Positions 1 through 8,133 of a stretch of DNA of 64,000 nucleotides are shown one piece after another. Source of the DNA: Acidobacteriaceae bacterium (GTDB lineage: Bacteria; Acidobacteriota; Terriglobia; Terriglobales; Acidobacteriaceae); the NCBI GenBank assembly GCA_003131315.1, contig PKUV01000082.1, positions 16,619 to 80,618 on the forward strand, read 5' to 3'. A program made the translations under genes and the position numbers. Each line of letters opens with the position of its first letter. Within the stretch, counting starts at the first letter, position 1. A model generated the notes under the pieces. That model was not told the DNA's origin, searched no databases, and worked only from the letters and a program-made list of their open reading frames with translations.

Positions 1-2
1 GT

Positions 3-185
3 GGGATTCAGGAAATTCCCGTCAACCTCAAGAAGGTACTTTATGCTAAGGCGCCGGATATGGCGCTGGTGAAAGGCGACATATTGTTCATACCCGGAAG
101 TGCGGCCAAAGCTGCGGCATATCGCACTGCGGATGCAGCCATGTCGCTGTCCACATCCTTGGCAATCGTGGCGGTTCATCCTTAG
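3..185 (+). CDS. Polysaccharide export protein, C-terminal fragment (5' end outside window)
   Basis: The third frame is open from the window edge to a TAG at 183-185 and encodes about 60 residues. It contains VNLKKVLYAK and, further on, KGDILFIPGSAAK, the wording typical of the last SLBB-type repeat of Wza/GfcE-like outer-membrane export proteins in Acidobacteriota (recognised from memory of the family). Such lipoproteins form the outer-membrane channel for exopolysaccharide and usually sit next to a Wzc-like kinase; here a kinase of that type is at 43833. The 5' part lies outside the window, so signal peptide and pore domain cannot be checked. Its strand is opposite to the following gene run. 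Confidence 0.65.
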   Translation, partial: GIQEIPVNLKKVLYAKAPDMALVKGDILFIPGSAAKAAAYRTADAAMSLSTSLAIVAVHP

Positions 186-188
186 GGC

Positions 189-262
189 GTGTGGCGCGGA
201 CACTCTTGTCCGCGGCCGTTGCATTTGCCCCGCTTTCGCGGACAAGAGTGTCCGCGCTACAC
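189..262. repeat. Long inverted repeat between convergent genes (probable bidirectional terminator or REP-like element)
   Basis: Arms at 189-214 and 237-262 are 26 nt each and pair with one mismatch around a 22-nt loop. Each arm also contains a smaller near-palindrome, GCGGACA-CTCT-TGTCCGC. The element starts four bases after the stop of the export-protein fragment and its right end overlaps the last codons of the minus-strand glycosyltransferase, whose stop is at 257-259. Position between convergent genes fits transcription termination. The nested palindromes and the absence of a T-tract make a dispersed REP-like repeat equally possible. Confidence 0.7.
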
Positions 263-1495
263 GCCGAGCCCTTCAAGCACAGTGATGTAGTCCCGCGCCG
301 TTTTTTCACGGGAACATTTGTTGACGATGTATTGCCGCCCACTGGCTCCCATTCGTCGTCTGCGCTCGGAGTCCTCCGCCAGGTCGAGGATCGCTTTCAC
401 CAGAGCTTTACTGTTCTCGGGTTCCACAAAAACGCCGCCGCCGGCTTCTTCGACAATCTGTCGGGCCTGCCCGTCGACAGCGACGACGACCGGCCGCTCG
501 CACGCCATGTATTCGAGGAGCTTGGTGGGAATCACGGTCTTGAACAGCTCAGTCTTCTTCAGCATGACCAGGCAGAGATCGGCAGCCGAAACATAGGCGG
601 GAATCCGTTCTCGCGGCTGCTGACCAAGGAAGTGAATGTTGGTGAGTCCGCGCGCAGCGGCGAGTTCCACGATCCGTTGCTTTTCTGCCCCTTCCCCAAT
701 CAGTAAAAACATCGCGTTCGGCAGGGCTGTCTGTAGTTCTTCGGCAGCGGCAATCAAGGTCTCCAGTCCATGCGCATTGCCCATCGTGCCGATGTAGCAA
801 ATCAGAAACCGATCCTCGAGATTCAGTTGCTTTCGCACTTCCATTGCTGCCGGGTCGAGCCGGAACAGATCGGTCTCCACTCCATTCTCGACAATGGAAA
901 TCTTTGCTGCGGGAACGTTCCAGTACCGCATCAGGTGGCCCTTGAAGGCTGGCGACACGACAACGATGCGGTCGGCGCGACGGTAAAGAAATCCGGCGAT
1001 TGCGCCCAGCATGCGATGGAGCAAGGTTCCCTCGCTGCCTGCGCCGACGGCCGCGAGCGATTCCGGCCAAAGATCGCGCACTTCGAAGACGAAGGGGACG
1101 CGCTTCCACCACGCCAGCCACCATCCGGAAAGCGCGCACAGCAATTGCGGAGACGTGGCAATGATCACGTCCGGCGTATGCAGAACCAATCCGCTGACCG
1201 CCGCCGAGACGCAGAACGACGCGTAGTTGCGGATTCTTTCGTGCGCTTTTCGGTTCGGCAAAGGCCAGAGCCACGTGCGAACGACGCGCACCCCATCGAC
1301 AGTCTCCGTGTAGCGAAGGCGGTGGAATCGCGAGCGCCAATCCTCGGGCACGACGCCGGTCGGATGATTTGGAAATCCGGTGAGGACAGTTACTTCATGC
1401 CCCATCCGCGCCCAATGCCGGGACAACTCCACGGCACGCGCAGCGGGCGCTCCCATTTCAGGCGGAAAATATTGCGAGACGTAGAGAATTTTCAC
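257..1495 (-). CDS. Glycosyltransferase family 4 (WbuB-like)
   Basis: GT-B glycosyltransferase expected to add a sugar from a nucleotide donor to a lipid-linked or growing glycan in the cytoplasm. The N-terminal beta strand KILYVSQYFPPE is typical of WbuB-type GT4 enzymes. The C-terminal donor domain shows LICYIGTMGNAHGLETLI and a late TKLLEYMACERPVVV block, the E-rich motif of retaining GT4 enzymes. I place the start at a GTG at 1495 because family members begin right at this strand; an in-frame TTG at 1522 would add nine residues. It is the last gene of the minus-strand run, about 50 bases after the bi-domain oxidoreductase. The acceptor and donor cannot be read from sequence. Confidence 0.85.
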   Translation of the reverse strand: MKILYVSQYFPPEMGAPAARAVELSRHWARMGHEVTVLTGFPNHPTGVVPEDWRSRFHRLRYTETVDGVRVVRTWLWPLPNRKAHERIRNYASFCVSAAVSGLVLHTPDVIIATSPQLLCALSGWWLAWWKRVPFVFEVRDLWPESLAAVGAGSEGTLLHRMLGAIAGFLYRRADRIVVVSPAFKGHLMRYWNVPAAKISIVENGVETDLFRLDPAAMEVRKQLNLEDRFLICYIGTMGNAHGLETLIAAAEELQTALPNAMFLLIGEGAEKQRIVELAAARGLTNIHFLGQQPRERIPAYVSAADLCLVMLKKTELFKTVIPTKLLEYMACERPVVVAVDGQARQIVEEAGGGVFVEPENSKALVKAILDLAEDSERRRRMGASGRQYIVNKCSREKTARDYITVLEGLGV

Positions 1496-1543
1496 GGGGC
1501 TCTGGACAGAAATCCTTGACAAGCGCGCTGGGGACCAAAGTCC

Positions 1544-3751
1544 CTATTCTTTGAAACGATGGCTCTGAAGTCCTCCGACCGAAATGGGCTGACCTGAAGA
1601 ACGCGACTCCTCCAAGGCAAATGTGGCCAGCATCGTGGTCACAATCTCCGCGAGAGGGAGGGGACAGTCTCCTCCAGTGCGAAGGGCGGCGACAAACGCT
1701 TCCCATTCACCACGATGACCTTTGTCCTGACGCCACAGTGATCGAAACACTTGCTTCCGCCCCCGGCAAACGAGTTCCAGCCGGCGAAAATCCTCAAGCA
1801 CAGCCACCGCGCCACCGCCGAAGACTTCAACCCGTTCTTTCGAATACGATTTATCGCCGTTGGCCAAATAGCTGATCGTGCCTTGCGACCCATCCGCGAA
1901 GCGAAGCGAACTGACCACGTTATCGTTGCTGTATTTACCAGGATTGGCAAGGCTGTGGGCTTGCACCTCAATCGGGGCGGCGCCCACCAGGAAAGTCAGG
2001 AAGTCCACAAAATGGCAGACTTCCCCGATGACGCGGCCACCACCTTGTTCCGGATCATTCAGCCAATGATCGGCAGGAATGAAGCCGGCATTCACGCGGT
2101 AATGCAACGCCAGTGGCTCATGAATCCCTCGAAGAAAACTCTTGAGTCGAAGCGCGAGAGGAGCGAACCTGCGGTTGAAACCGACCATGAGAAGCGGCTT
2201 GCCACCCGATTGCTGGTCCTCGTAGACCCGCACGATGTCGCGCAACTCATCTTCATTCAGGCACAACGGCTTTTCACAGAAGACGTGCTTACCGGACTTC
2301 AGGGCTGCCAGCACCTGTCTGGCATGCAAATGATGACGGGTGGCGACTACGACGGTGTTGATCGCCGCATCGCCGATCAAGCTGTCTTCATCGGTGGCAC
2401 TGTAGTGAAATCCAAACTTCTTCGCGGTGTGATGGGAATGGGAGCCATTGGCGGCGCACACACCGACCAATGTCACACCACCCACTCGTTTTGCCGCCGG
2501 CAATAGTGTGCTGGTGGCGAAGTTGCCCGCCCCCAGCAGTCCGATGGCAACCGATTTCGCGGCGGCAACAGCGGTTGCTTTACCGTTCCAGGCCACTGTA
2601 ACGCGCCGGGTTTCCTCGGCCAGCTCCGGGTAAGTAATCAGGACTCCGAGGAAGGCTTGCTGAGATTTCCCCGTGATGAGGTCATATGCCGACTGCGCCT
2701 GGTCAATCGGAAACCTGTGCGTAATCAAAGCGCCCACATCCACTTTGGCATCGGCGAGAAGCTGGAGAAAAGCCTCCATGTTGCGAGTCTCCGTCCAGCG
2801 CACATAGCCAATAGGGTAATCCACGCCTTTCTGTTCGTACGCTGCGTCATACCGCCCGGGCCCATAGGAGCGGGAAACGCGGAAGTCCAGTTCCTTCTCG
2901 TAAAAAGGCCTGCGCTCGAGGGCCATGCCCACGGTGCCAACCGCGACGATGACGGCGCGGTCCCGGGCCACTTCGGCGGCTAGATTGACCGGATCGCTGC
3001 TGGTCGTCTGCGCTGCAATCAGGACGGCATCCGCGCCACGCCCGCCGGACTGTTGCATGCACGCGTCGCAGAAGGCAGTGGAGGAGGCACTGGCAGCGTC
3101 AGCACCCAGACGCAGCGCCAGGTCGACCCGTCCGCGGTCGATGTCCATCCCTACGACGCGGCAACCTCCCGCCTTGAGAATCTGCACCAGTAGTTGTCCG
3201 AGCAGGCCAAGTCCAATCACAGCGACAATGTCGCCCAACTTGACGTCAGCGGTTCGCACGCCATGCAAGGCGACTGCCCCGACCGTAGTTGCTGCGGCGT
3301 GATCGAAGCTCACTTCCGAGTCGGGAGGGATCCGCGCCAGCAGCAGGCGCGGGATGCAAGCGAATTCGGCGTGCACGGCGTGGCCAGCGCCGGCGCAGGC
3401 TACTCGATCACCCGGGCAAATGTCAGTGACACCCTCTCCCACGGCGACCACGGTTCCGGCGCTGCTGTAACCGGGGGCGCTGGGCTGATCCATCCGGCTG
3501 CGGACTGCGGCCAGGGCCGCCGCCACGCCGTCCCGGCGGACCTTGTTCCAGACTTCGCGCACGAGGTCGGGACGCATCCTGGCCTTCTGCAGCAGGTTCT
3601 TCCGGGCGAACTCAGATGAGGCCCGCTCAGTCCCGACCGAAACCAAAGAGGCGGCAGTGCGGACCAATACGCAACCCGCAAGCAATTTCGGAGCGGGAAC
3701 GTCGACCACTTCGATCTCGCCGCCGCTGACCTGTTGGAGAAGCTGTTTCAT
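1544..3751 (-). CDS. Bi-domain oxidoreductase: zinc-type alcohol dehydrogenase-like domain fused to Gfo/Idh/MocA domain
   Basis: About 735 residues. The N-terminal half resembles medium-chain alcohol dehydrogenases, with a GLGLLGQLLV nucleotide-binding turn in its centre. The C-terminal third is a Gfo/Idh/MocA oxidoreductase, with a second Rossmann turn (LLGAGNFA) and the signature CEKPLCL. This architecture recurs in polysaccharide loci, where it is assumed to oxidise or epimerise a sugar nucleotide; the substrate is unknown. The start is set at ATG 3751 (MKQLLQQVSGG); a GTG at 3763 is possible. It lies between the heparinase-like gene and a GT4 gene on the same strand. Confidence 0.85.
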   Translation of the reverse strand: MKQLLQQVSGGEIEVVDVPAPKLLAGCVLVRTAASLVSVGTERASSEFARKNLLQKARMRPDLVREVWNKVRRDGVAAALAAVRSRMDQPSAPGYSSAGTVVAVGEGVTDICPGDRVACAGAGHAVHAEFACIPRLLLARIPPDSEVSFDHAAATTVGAVALHGVRTADVKLGDIVAVIGLGLLGQLLVQILKAGGCRVVGMDIDRGRVDLALRLGADAASASSTAFCDACMQQSGGRGADAVLIAAQTTSSDPVNLAAEVARDRAVIVAVGTVGMALERRPFYEKELDFRVSRSYGPGRYDAAYEQKGVDYPIGYVRWTETRNMEAFLQLLADAKVDVGALITHRFPIDQAQSAYDLITGKSQQAFLGVLITYPELAEETRRVTVAWNGKATAVAAAKSVAIGLLGAGNFATSTLLPAAKRVGGVTLVGVCAANGSHSHHTAKKFGFHYSATDEDSLIGDAAINTVVVATRHHLHARQVLAALKSGKHVFCEKPLCLNEDELRDIVRVYEDQQSGGKPLLMVGFNRRFAPLALRLKSFLRGIHEPLALHYRVNAGFIPADHWLNDPEQGGGRVIGEVCHFVDFLTFLVGAAPIEVQAHSLANPGKYSNDNVVSSLRFADGSQGTISYLANGDKSYSKERVEVFGGGAVAVLEDFRRLELVCRGRKQVFRSLWRQDKGHRGEWEAFVAALRTGGDCPLPLAEIVTTMLATFALEESRSSGQPISVGGLQSHRFKE

Positions 3752-3814
3752 ATCGTGTCGCACGGGACGTCGCCCAGCCGCTCAAAACCTACAACATCCG
3801 CAATTGTACGACGG

Positions 3815-6007
3815 CTAACCGCTCGTTCTCACGGTTTGCACGGGCGCCAGACTCACTTGATAAACTTGCGAAGCGTCGCGCGACAAGACCAATTGGCGAT
3901 CGCTCTGCCGAAGCTGAAGCGCTTCGCCGGCCAGAATCACGGTGACAATTCGAACCGGCAAGGGCGCTTGCACATGGTGGAGGAGAGAAATCGCCGGACA
4001 GCGCCCGCCGTAGGTGGGCGATTCCCAGCCCAGCAACTCCTTATCTCCGCACACGATGTTCCCCGCCAGATCCTTTCCGCCGCGGATGATGGCAGCGCTC
4101 CCCGGAGAGCTGGAAAAGACGTTCCAGCGAAAGCGCATCTTTCCCGCTGAGAGGACCGCGCAAAACGGTGAAGCGGCAATCACCTCGAACGGCAGGTCTG
4201 GCAGCAGCCAGTGCAACCGCAACTCGTGCTCACCCGCACCCAGCAGATCATCCACGATGACCCAGGCGTCTTCAGTGACGCACTGGACCATCCGTCGATG
4301 TTTCACTCCGAGGCGCCGGTAGCCGTCGTGCTCGCCCTCAAAACAGTCCGGGGAATCCGCGCTCGTGGTGGAGCAAGACGTGGAGAAAGACGTGGAGAAA
4401 GATCGGCCCGATGCCTGGGCCCAATCCACCCAGAGAAAACGGCCGGCGCGCCGCATCTGGTCGCGGCGATCCACCATGACCGTGTTGTGAACGGCGGTGC
4501 CGGCAAGGCCGTTGTTCCAAGGCGGCTCGCCGTTGTAGAGATACGTCCCGGCATCCCGTGCCAGATTGAGGCCGTGCCACCACAAGTCCACGTGCAGTTG
4601 ATCGGCTTGAAAAGGACGGCGCGTGTAGCGCCCTGCTCGCACCAACGCCCAGGAGTTTTCCGTGCCAAGGCGGTGATAGCCCGCAGTGGAAGAAACCGTG
4701 TAAGCAAGTTCGCGCTCCGCCGATTTCGCGGACTTACCGCAAAGCCATAGCGCAGCCTCGTCCCAAGGTCCCGGCTGGAGCGCGGTCGGACGATCCAGAA
4801 CGCAGCTTCCAAGCCGCTCCAGAGGACGGAAGTCGCCGTAGTCGCACGCGGCCAACGGAAGTATGTAGCTGCCGTCATTCGAGCCATGATTGGGTGCGTG
4901 TCCGGACTCTGAGTCCACAAACTCACCGATGAACTCGAAGGCTGCGGCCGTGCGCGTGCGGATCTCCGGGTCGAGGTGGATTTTGTGAATTTCCGAGAGG
5001 CGAAGCGTCCAGAGCAGCAGGTGAAGAACCATCCGCTGATAGTTGAATGAATTCTGGAGATAAGCCCCTTCCGGCGTGATCTGGTCGAGGACCGCTTCCC
5101 GCAAGAGCCGTGCACCCTGTTTCTGCCAAGCGGCCGCGTCCCTCAGTTCAGGGTAGAGAGTTCCGGCAGTCCATAGGCCGGCGGCTTCGCTGAATAGATG
5201 ATTACTGCGCTGCGATCGTGCGTAGCCCACGGTTTGCATGGTGCGCCAGGCATGCGCGGCGATCATCGACAGCAGCAGCGCTACTCGTTGCGGCGTCGTA
5301 GCGGGCGAACCGAGGAATGCGTAAAGAGCGAAGGACCACGCCAGAATCCGCAGCGACGATTCCTGCCCACAGATCCAGAGCGGACCAGACATGGGTGGGC
5401 TGTTGCCGGCCCAGTTCTCGGTCGCACTCCAGAAGGCTTCGGGAAACCGCTCGTCGCCGCTGATGGCATAGGCACGGGCCAGCGGGTAGACGAACAGGAA
5501 TCTGGACGGTTCCAGAATGAACTTGAGATCGCCGTAGTCGTCGGAGGCAACCCCGGAGGCAAACCCGGAGGCAAACCGCATCCGTGTCCACGGACGGTCG
5601 GGCGAGACGCGCTGGCCCGTAACCGGGTTCTGGAACCATTGGGGAGGAAAACCGCAGGCAAATGACAGCCGGCCAAAGAAGGGCAGGCTACCTTCGAGAA
5701 TTCTGTTCGCTTCGGCAACGGCTGATTCTTCGCCGTCCGCGCCGAGAATTTTCTTGAGCTCAGGTGCCAGACTGCGAGAATCCGAGAAGAAGAAAGGGCG
5801 GCCGCCCTGGCGACGAATGCTCAGAAGATCTTCCGGCGAAGTCTTCGGAGCGATGTGTTTCAGGTCCCAGGACTCCCAGCCCCGGACCGATTGCATGCGG
5901 CGCGACATCAGCCCGCTACCGCGCTGCAGTTCATATCCCAAGCGCAAGATACCGTCGCGCACCCCAAATGTCCGGCCGATCTGCAACAGGGTGCCGAGCC
6001 TACCCAT
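3815..6007 (-). CDS. Heparinase II/III-like / alginate-lyase-family protein
   Basis: 730 residues with the usual two-part fold of heparinase II/III-family polysaccharide lyases: a helical (alpha/alpha) toroid in roughly residues 100-400 and a C-terminal beta-sandwich with the motifs NHGSNDGSY and AVHNTVMVD. I see no clear signal peptide, so it may act in the cytoplasm or on lipid-linked intermediates rather than on secreted polymer. Such proteins are frequent passengers of polysaccharide biosynthesis loci, suggesting turnover or editing of a uronate-containing polymer. The start overlaps the end of the upstream formyltransferase gene by 8 bases, indicating translational coupling. The gene contains two separate in-frame 3 x 12 bp tandem repeats (listed separately). 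Confidence 0.82.
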   Translation of the reverse strand: MGRLGTLLQIGRTFGVRDGILRLGYELQRGSGLMSRRMQSVRGWESWDLKHIAPKTSPEDLLSIRRQGGRPFFFSDSRSLAPELKKILGADGEESAVAEANRILEGSLPFFGRLSFACGFPPQWFQNPVTGQRVSPDRPWTRMRFASGFASGVASDDYGDLKFILEPSRFLFVYPLARAYAISGDERFPEAFWSATENWAGNSPPMSGPLWICGQESSLRILAWSFALYAFLGSPATTPQRVALLLSMIAAHAWRTMQTVGYARSQRSNHLFSEAAGLWTAGTLYPELRDAAAWQKQGARLLREAVLDQITPEGAYLQNSFNYQRMVLHLLLWTLRLSEIHKIHLDPEIRTRTAAAFEFIGEFVDSESGHAPNHGSNDGSYILPLAACDYGDFRPLERLGSCVLDRPTALQPGPWDEAALWLCGKSAKSAERELAYTVSSTAGYHRLGTENSWALVRAGRYTRRPFQADQLHVDLWWHGLNLARDAGTYLYNGEPPWNNGLAGTAVHNTVMVDRRDQMRRAGRFLWVDWAQASGRSFSTSFSTSCSTTSADSPDCFEGEHDGYRRLGVKHRRMVQCVTEDAWVIVDDLLGAGEHELRLHWLLPDLPFEVIAASPFCAVLSAGKMRFRWNVFSSSPGSAAIIRGGKDLAGNIVCGDKELLGWESPTYGGRCPAISLLHHVQAPLPVRIVTVILAGEALQLRQSDRQLVLSRDASQVYQVSLAPVQTVRTSG
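4368..4403 (-). repeat. 12-bp tandem repeat x3 inside the heparinase-like gene
   Basis: Three consecutive 12-bp units (GTGGAGMAAGAY on the plus strand) encode a four-residue period FSTS/FSTS/CSTT on the minus strand. The units are in frame and nearly identical, with one or two substitutions. Confidence 0.85.
5543..5578 (-). repeat. Second 12-bp tandem repeat x3 inside the same gene
   Basis: Three 12-bp units beginning GGAGGCAA on the plus strand encode the four-residue period FASG on the minus strand (RFASGFASGVAS). They are unrelated in sequence to the repeat at 4368 but have the same unit length and copy number. Confidence 0.85.
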
Positions 6008-6827
6008 CGGACCTGCCAGCCACGGAATTCAACCGGCCTTCCTTCAGCCGGCGCGTGGCCACAGCCTTCAACTGCTCATGCATCACAAAGAATTGACAAT
6101 CTTTTTCCCGTCCGGCCTGCGGGACTGGCGCGATCGTGCCGCGGTCAAGGCCGGCCACGGCCTCTGCGATTAACTCGATCCCCTCGGCGATCATTCTGTT
6201 GCGCAAGTCGGCCAGCGAGTCGCAGTCGGCGGCGCCTGCGAATTCGCGGCGCAAGAGGATGGGGCCAGTATCAATGCCGCTGTCCATGAAATGAATCGTT
6301 ATGCCAAGGGGAACTCCACACAGGAGAGACCATTCCGGGCTGCTCATGCCGCGGATTTCGGGGAGCAGGGCAAGATGTGAGTTCAAAATGCCAAGGCGAG
6401 GAACTTTCAGCACCTGGTCTCGCAGGATGTTTCCGCCGGTGAAGATCGCCAAATCGGGGGACCACTGCTTTAGTTGCGCTACGGCACGCGGTGAGTTCTG
6501 ATCGCCGCATGTCACGACCGGAAACCCATAGGTACGCGCCACCTCCCGCAAGCCGCGGAATACTCCGTCTCCATGCCGCAATGCCCTCTCGAGATAGGGA
6601 TTCAGCACCTGCTTCCGAAGCGTGGACTTGCCCGGGGCCAGTTTGGCAATGGCATAGTGGAGCGAATCGCGCAGGCCCCATTGTCCAAGCTTGCGCAACA
6701 GCGTGCTGCGGTCCCAGGATGGCAGCGTCAGCGCTCCAACCGGAACGTATCCGAGTTGCGCCAGGCGAGCACTGACGGCACAGCCGGTTTCGCTGTACGG
6801 ACTCGAACAGAGAATCGCTACGCGCAT
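6000..6827 (-). CDS. Formyltransferase-family protein
   Basis: 275 residues with the 10-formyl-THF transferase fold. The catalytic region reads LGILNSHLALLPEIRG, giving the Asn and His of the Asn-His-Asp triad, and then GIDTGPIL, giving the Asp. Methionyl-tRNA formyltransferase would be longer, with a C-terminal OB domain; this protein is closer to the sugar N-formyltransferases or GART-like enzymes. In this locus it most likely N-formylates an amino sugar nucleotide. It overlaps the upstream toroid-protein gene by 10 bases and the downstream heparinase-like gene by 8. A second, unrelated-looking formyltransferase is at 31646. Confidence 0.78.
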   Translation of the reverse strand: MRVAILCSSPYSETGCAVSARLAQLGYVPVGALTLPSWDRSTLLRKLGQWGLRDSLHYAIAKLAPGKSTLRKQVLNPYLERALRHGDGVFRGLREVARTYGFPVVTCGDQNSPRAVAQLKQWSPDLAIFTGGNILRDQVLKVPRLGILNSHLALLPEIRGMSSPEWSLLCGVPLGITIHFMDSGIDTGPILLRREFAGAADCDSLADLRNRMIAEGIELIAEAVAGLDRGTIAPVPQAGREKDCQFFVMHEQLKAVATRRLKEGRLNSVAGRSDG

Positions 6828-8104
6828 CCCGATGCCTCGAACTTTGCCTCGAACTCACGCGTAAGACGCTGCTCCAGCATGAGCGCGTCGGCCAGGAACT
6901 TGCATCCCCAACTGATGAACCGCATCGGTTGGTAAGCTCCCCAAATGGGATACGATCCAGCTACCCCGCCCACCACTCCGCGGCGGCCCTTGATCGGGAG
7001 CAAATGCTTCAGCATCTCGTTCATCTTGAGGGCCGCGTTGAGATAGCGCAGATCGCCAGTCACCTCGAACAAACGCAGCCAGACGCAGGACATCTGCGCA
7101 TTCCCGGTGAGACATGAAAACCGTTGACCGCCTCTAAAGTCCGGCTCGTATGTCCCCAACAATCGCTTGTGGGTCTCAAACTTGCGTAGTAGAACCCAAG
7201 CCGGCTTCGCGGCTGCCTGGATCACGTCGTCGCGCCGGCGCAGGATCCCGCACTCGAGCGTCCCCTGGATCGCGTAAGCGATGAAGTGCAGGTACGCAGG
7301 ATGTCCACGCAGGTTGATACCGTCAATCCAGCCGCTGGGCTGGACGTGTGCCAGCACCCAGTCGATGTTTCTGTCCGCCGCCGCCGCGTGACGGGGATCG
7401 CTGGATTCGGCGGCCAACTGCGCCAGGGCCCACGAAACCATACTGTAGTAGGTGTGGGCGGCTCCCTGATAGGCAGCGTGCCCGGTCCAGGAGCCATCCG
7501 CCTGCTGGATCGCTGCCAACCAATCGCCGGCAGCCACGGCGCGTTCCAGGATTTCCGCGTTTCTGGTCTCGGTGTGCGTTTCGACGAAGGCGCGAACCAG
7601 TCCCTGCAAAATCTGACCGGTATTGAACACAGAGGGCTGGGCGTCGCTGTCGGGGCCACGGAGTCCGCCGGGAAAGGCGCCCGATGGCATTTGCAGCGAA
7701 AGCAGCCAGTGGGTAGCACGTTCAGCGGCATGGCGCGCGGTTGGATCGCCAGTCAGGCGGCCAAAATCGTACAGCGTTGGAATGATGTAGCCGGTCACCT
7801 CAGGATACAACTCGGAATATCCAGTGAGGAGACTGTAGTACGCTGCGATGCCGCCGTCGGGACGTTGCGCATGGAGAATCCAGTCAACCACCGATCGCAG
7901 CGCATCCGCGACAGGAATGGTTGCGGCCGCGTACGAATAGAGGTGCCGATGTTCGAATGTCGTCCGCAGTTCGTCCGAAGCGAGCTTAGAAAACAGCTGG
8001 ACAACACGTTGTGGTGCGCGCAGCAGACCCGCGGCTTCGTTCAGCGCGCGAACGGTTCTGGTGGCCATGAAGTTTCGGCTAGAACTGGACTCGGGACTGT
8101 TCAT
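6818..8104 (-). CDS. Alpha/alpha-toroid protein (squalene/terpene-cyclase-repeat or glycosidase-like), function unknown
   Basis: About 428 residues rich in repeating helical hairpins with aromatic/Gly turns such as LSLQMPSGAFPGG and AIQQADGSWTG. These resemble the prenyltransferase/squalene-oxidase repeats and the toroids of unsaturated-glucuronyl hydrolases. No cyclase DxDD motif is visible. I set the start at ATG 8104; an in-frame TTG at 8137 would overlap the stop of the upstream asparagine synthase. Placed between an amidotransferase and a formyltransferase, it is probably a polysaccharide-modifying or -degrading enzyme, but I cannot name a reaction. Confidence 0.62.
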   Translation of the reverse strand: MNSPESSSSRNFMATRTVRALNEAAGLLRAPQRVVQLFSKLASDELRTTFEHRHLYSYAAATIPVADALRSVVDWILHAQRPDGGIAAYYSLLTGYSELYPEVTGYIIPTLYDFGRLTGDPTARHAAERATHWLLSLQMPSGAFPGGLRGPDSDAQPSVFNTGQILQGLVRAFVETHTETRNAEILERAVAAGDWLAAIQQADGSWTGHAAYQGAAHTYYSMVSWALAQLAAESSDPRHAAAADRNIDWVLAHVQPSGWIDGINLRGHPAYLHFIAYAIQGTLECGILRRRDDVIQAAAKPAWVLLRKFETHKRLLGTYEPDFRGGQRFSCLTGNAQMSCVWLRLFEVTGDLRYLNAALKMNEMLKHLLPIKGRRGVVGGVAGSYPIWGAYQPMRFISWGCKFLADALMLEQRLTREFEAKFEASGCA

Positions 8105-8133
8105 CTGGGTCTGCGTTCGCTCGAAGCGTCCGC

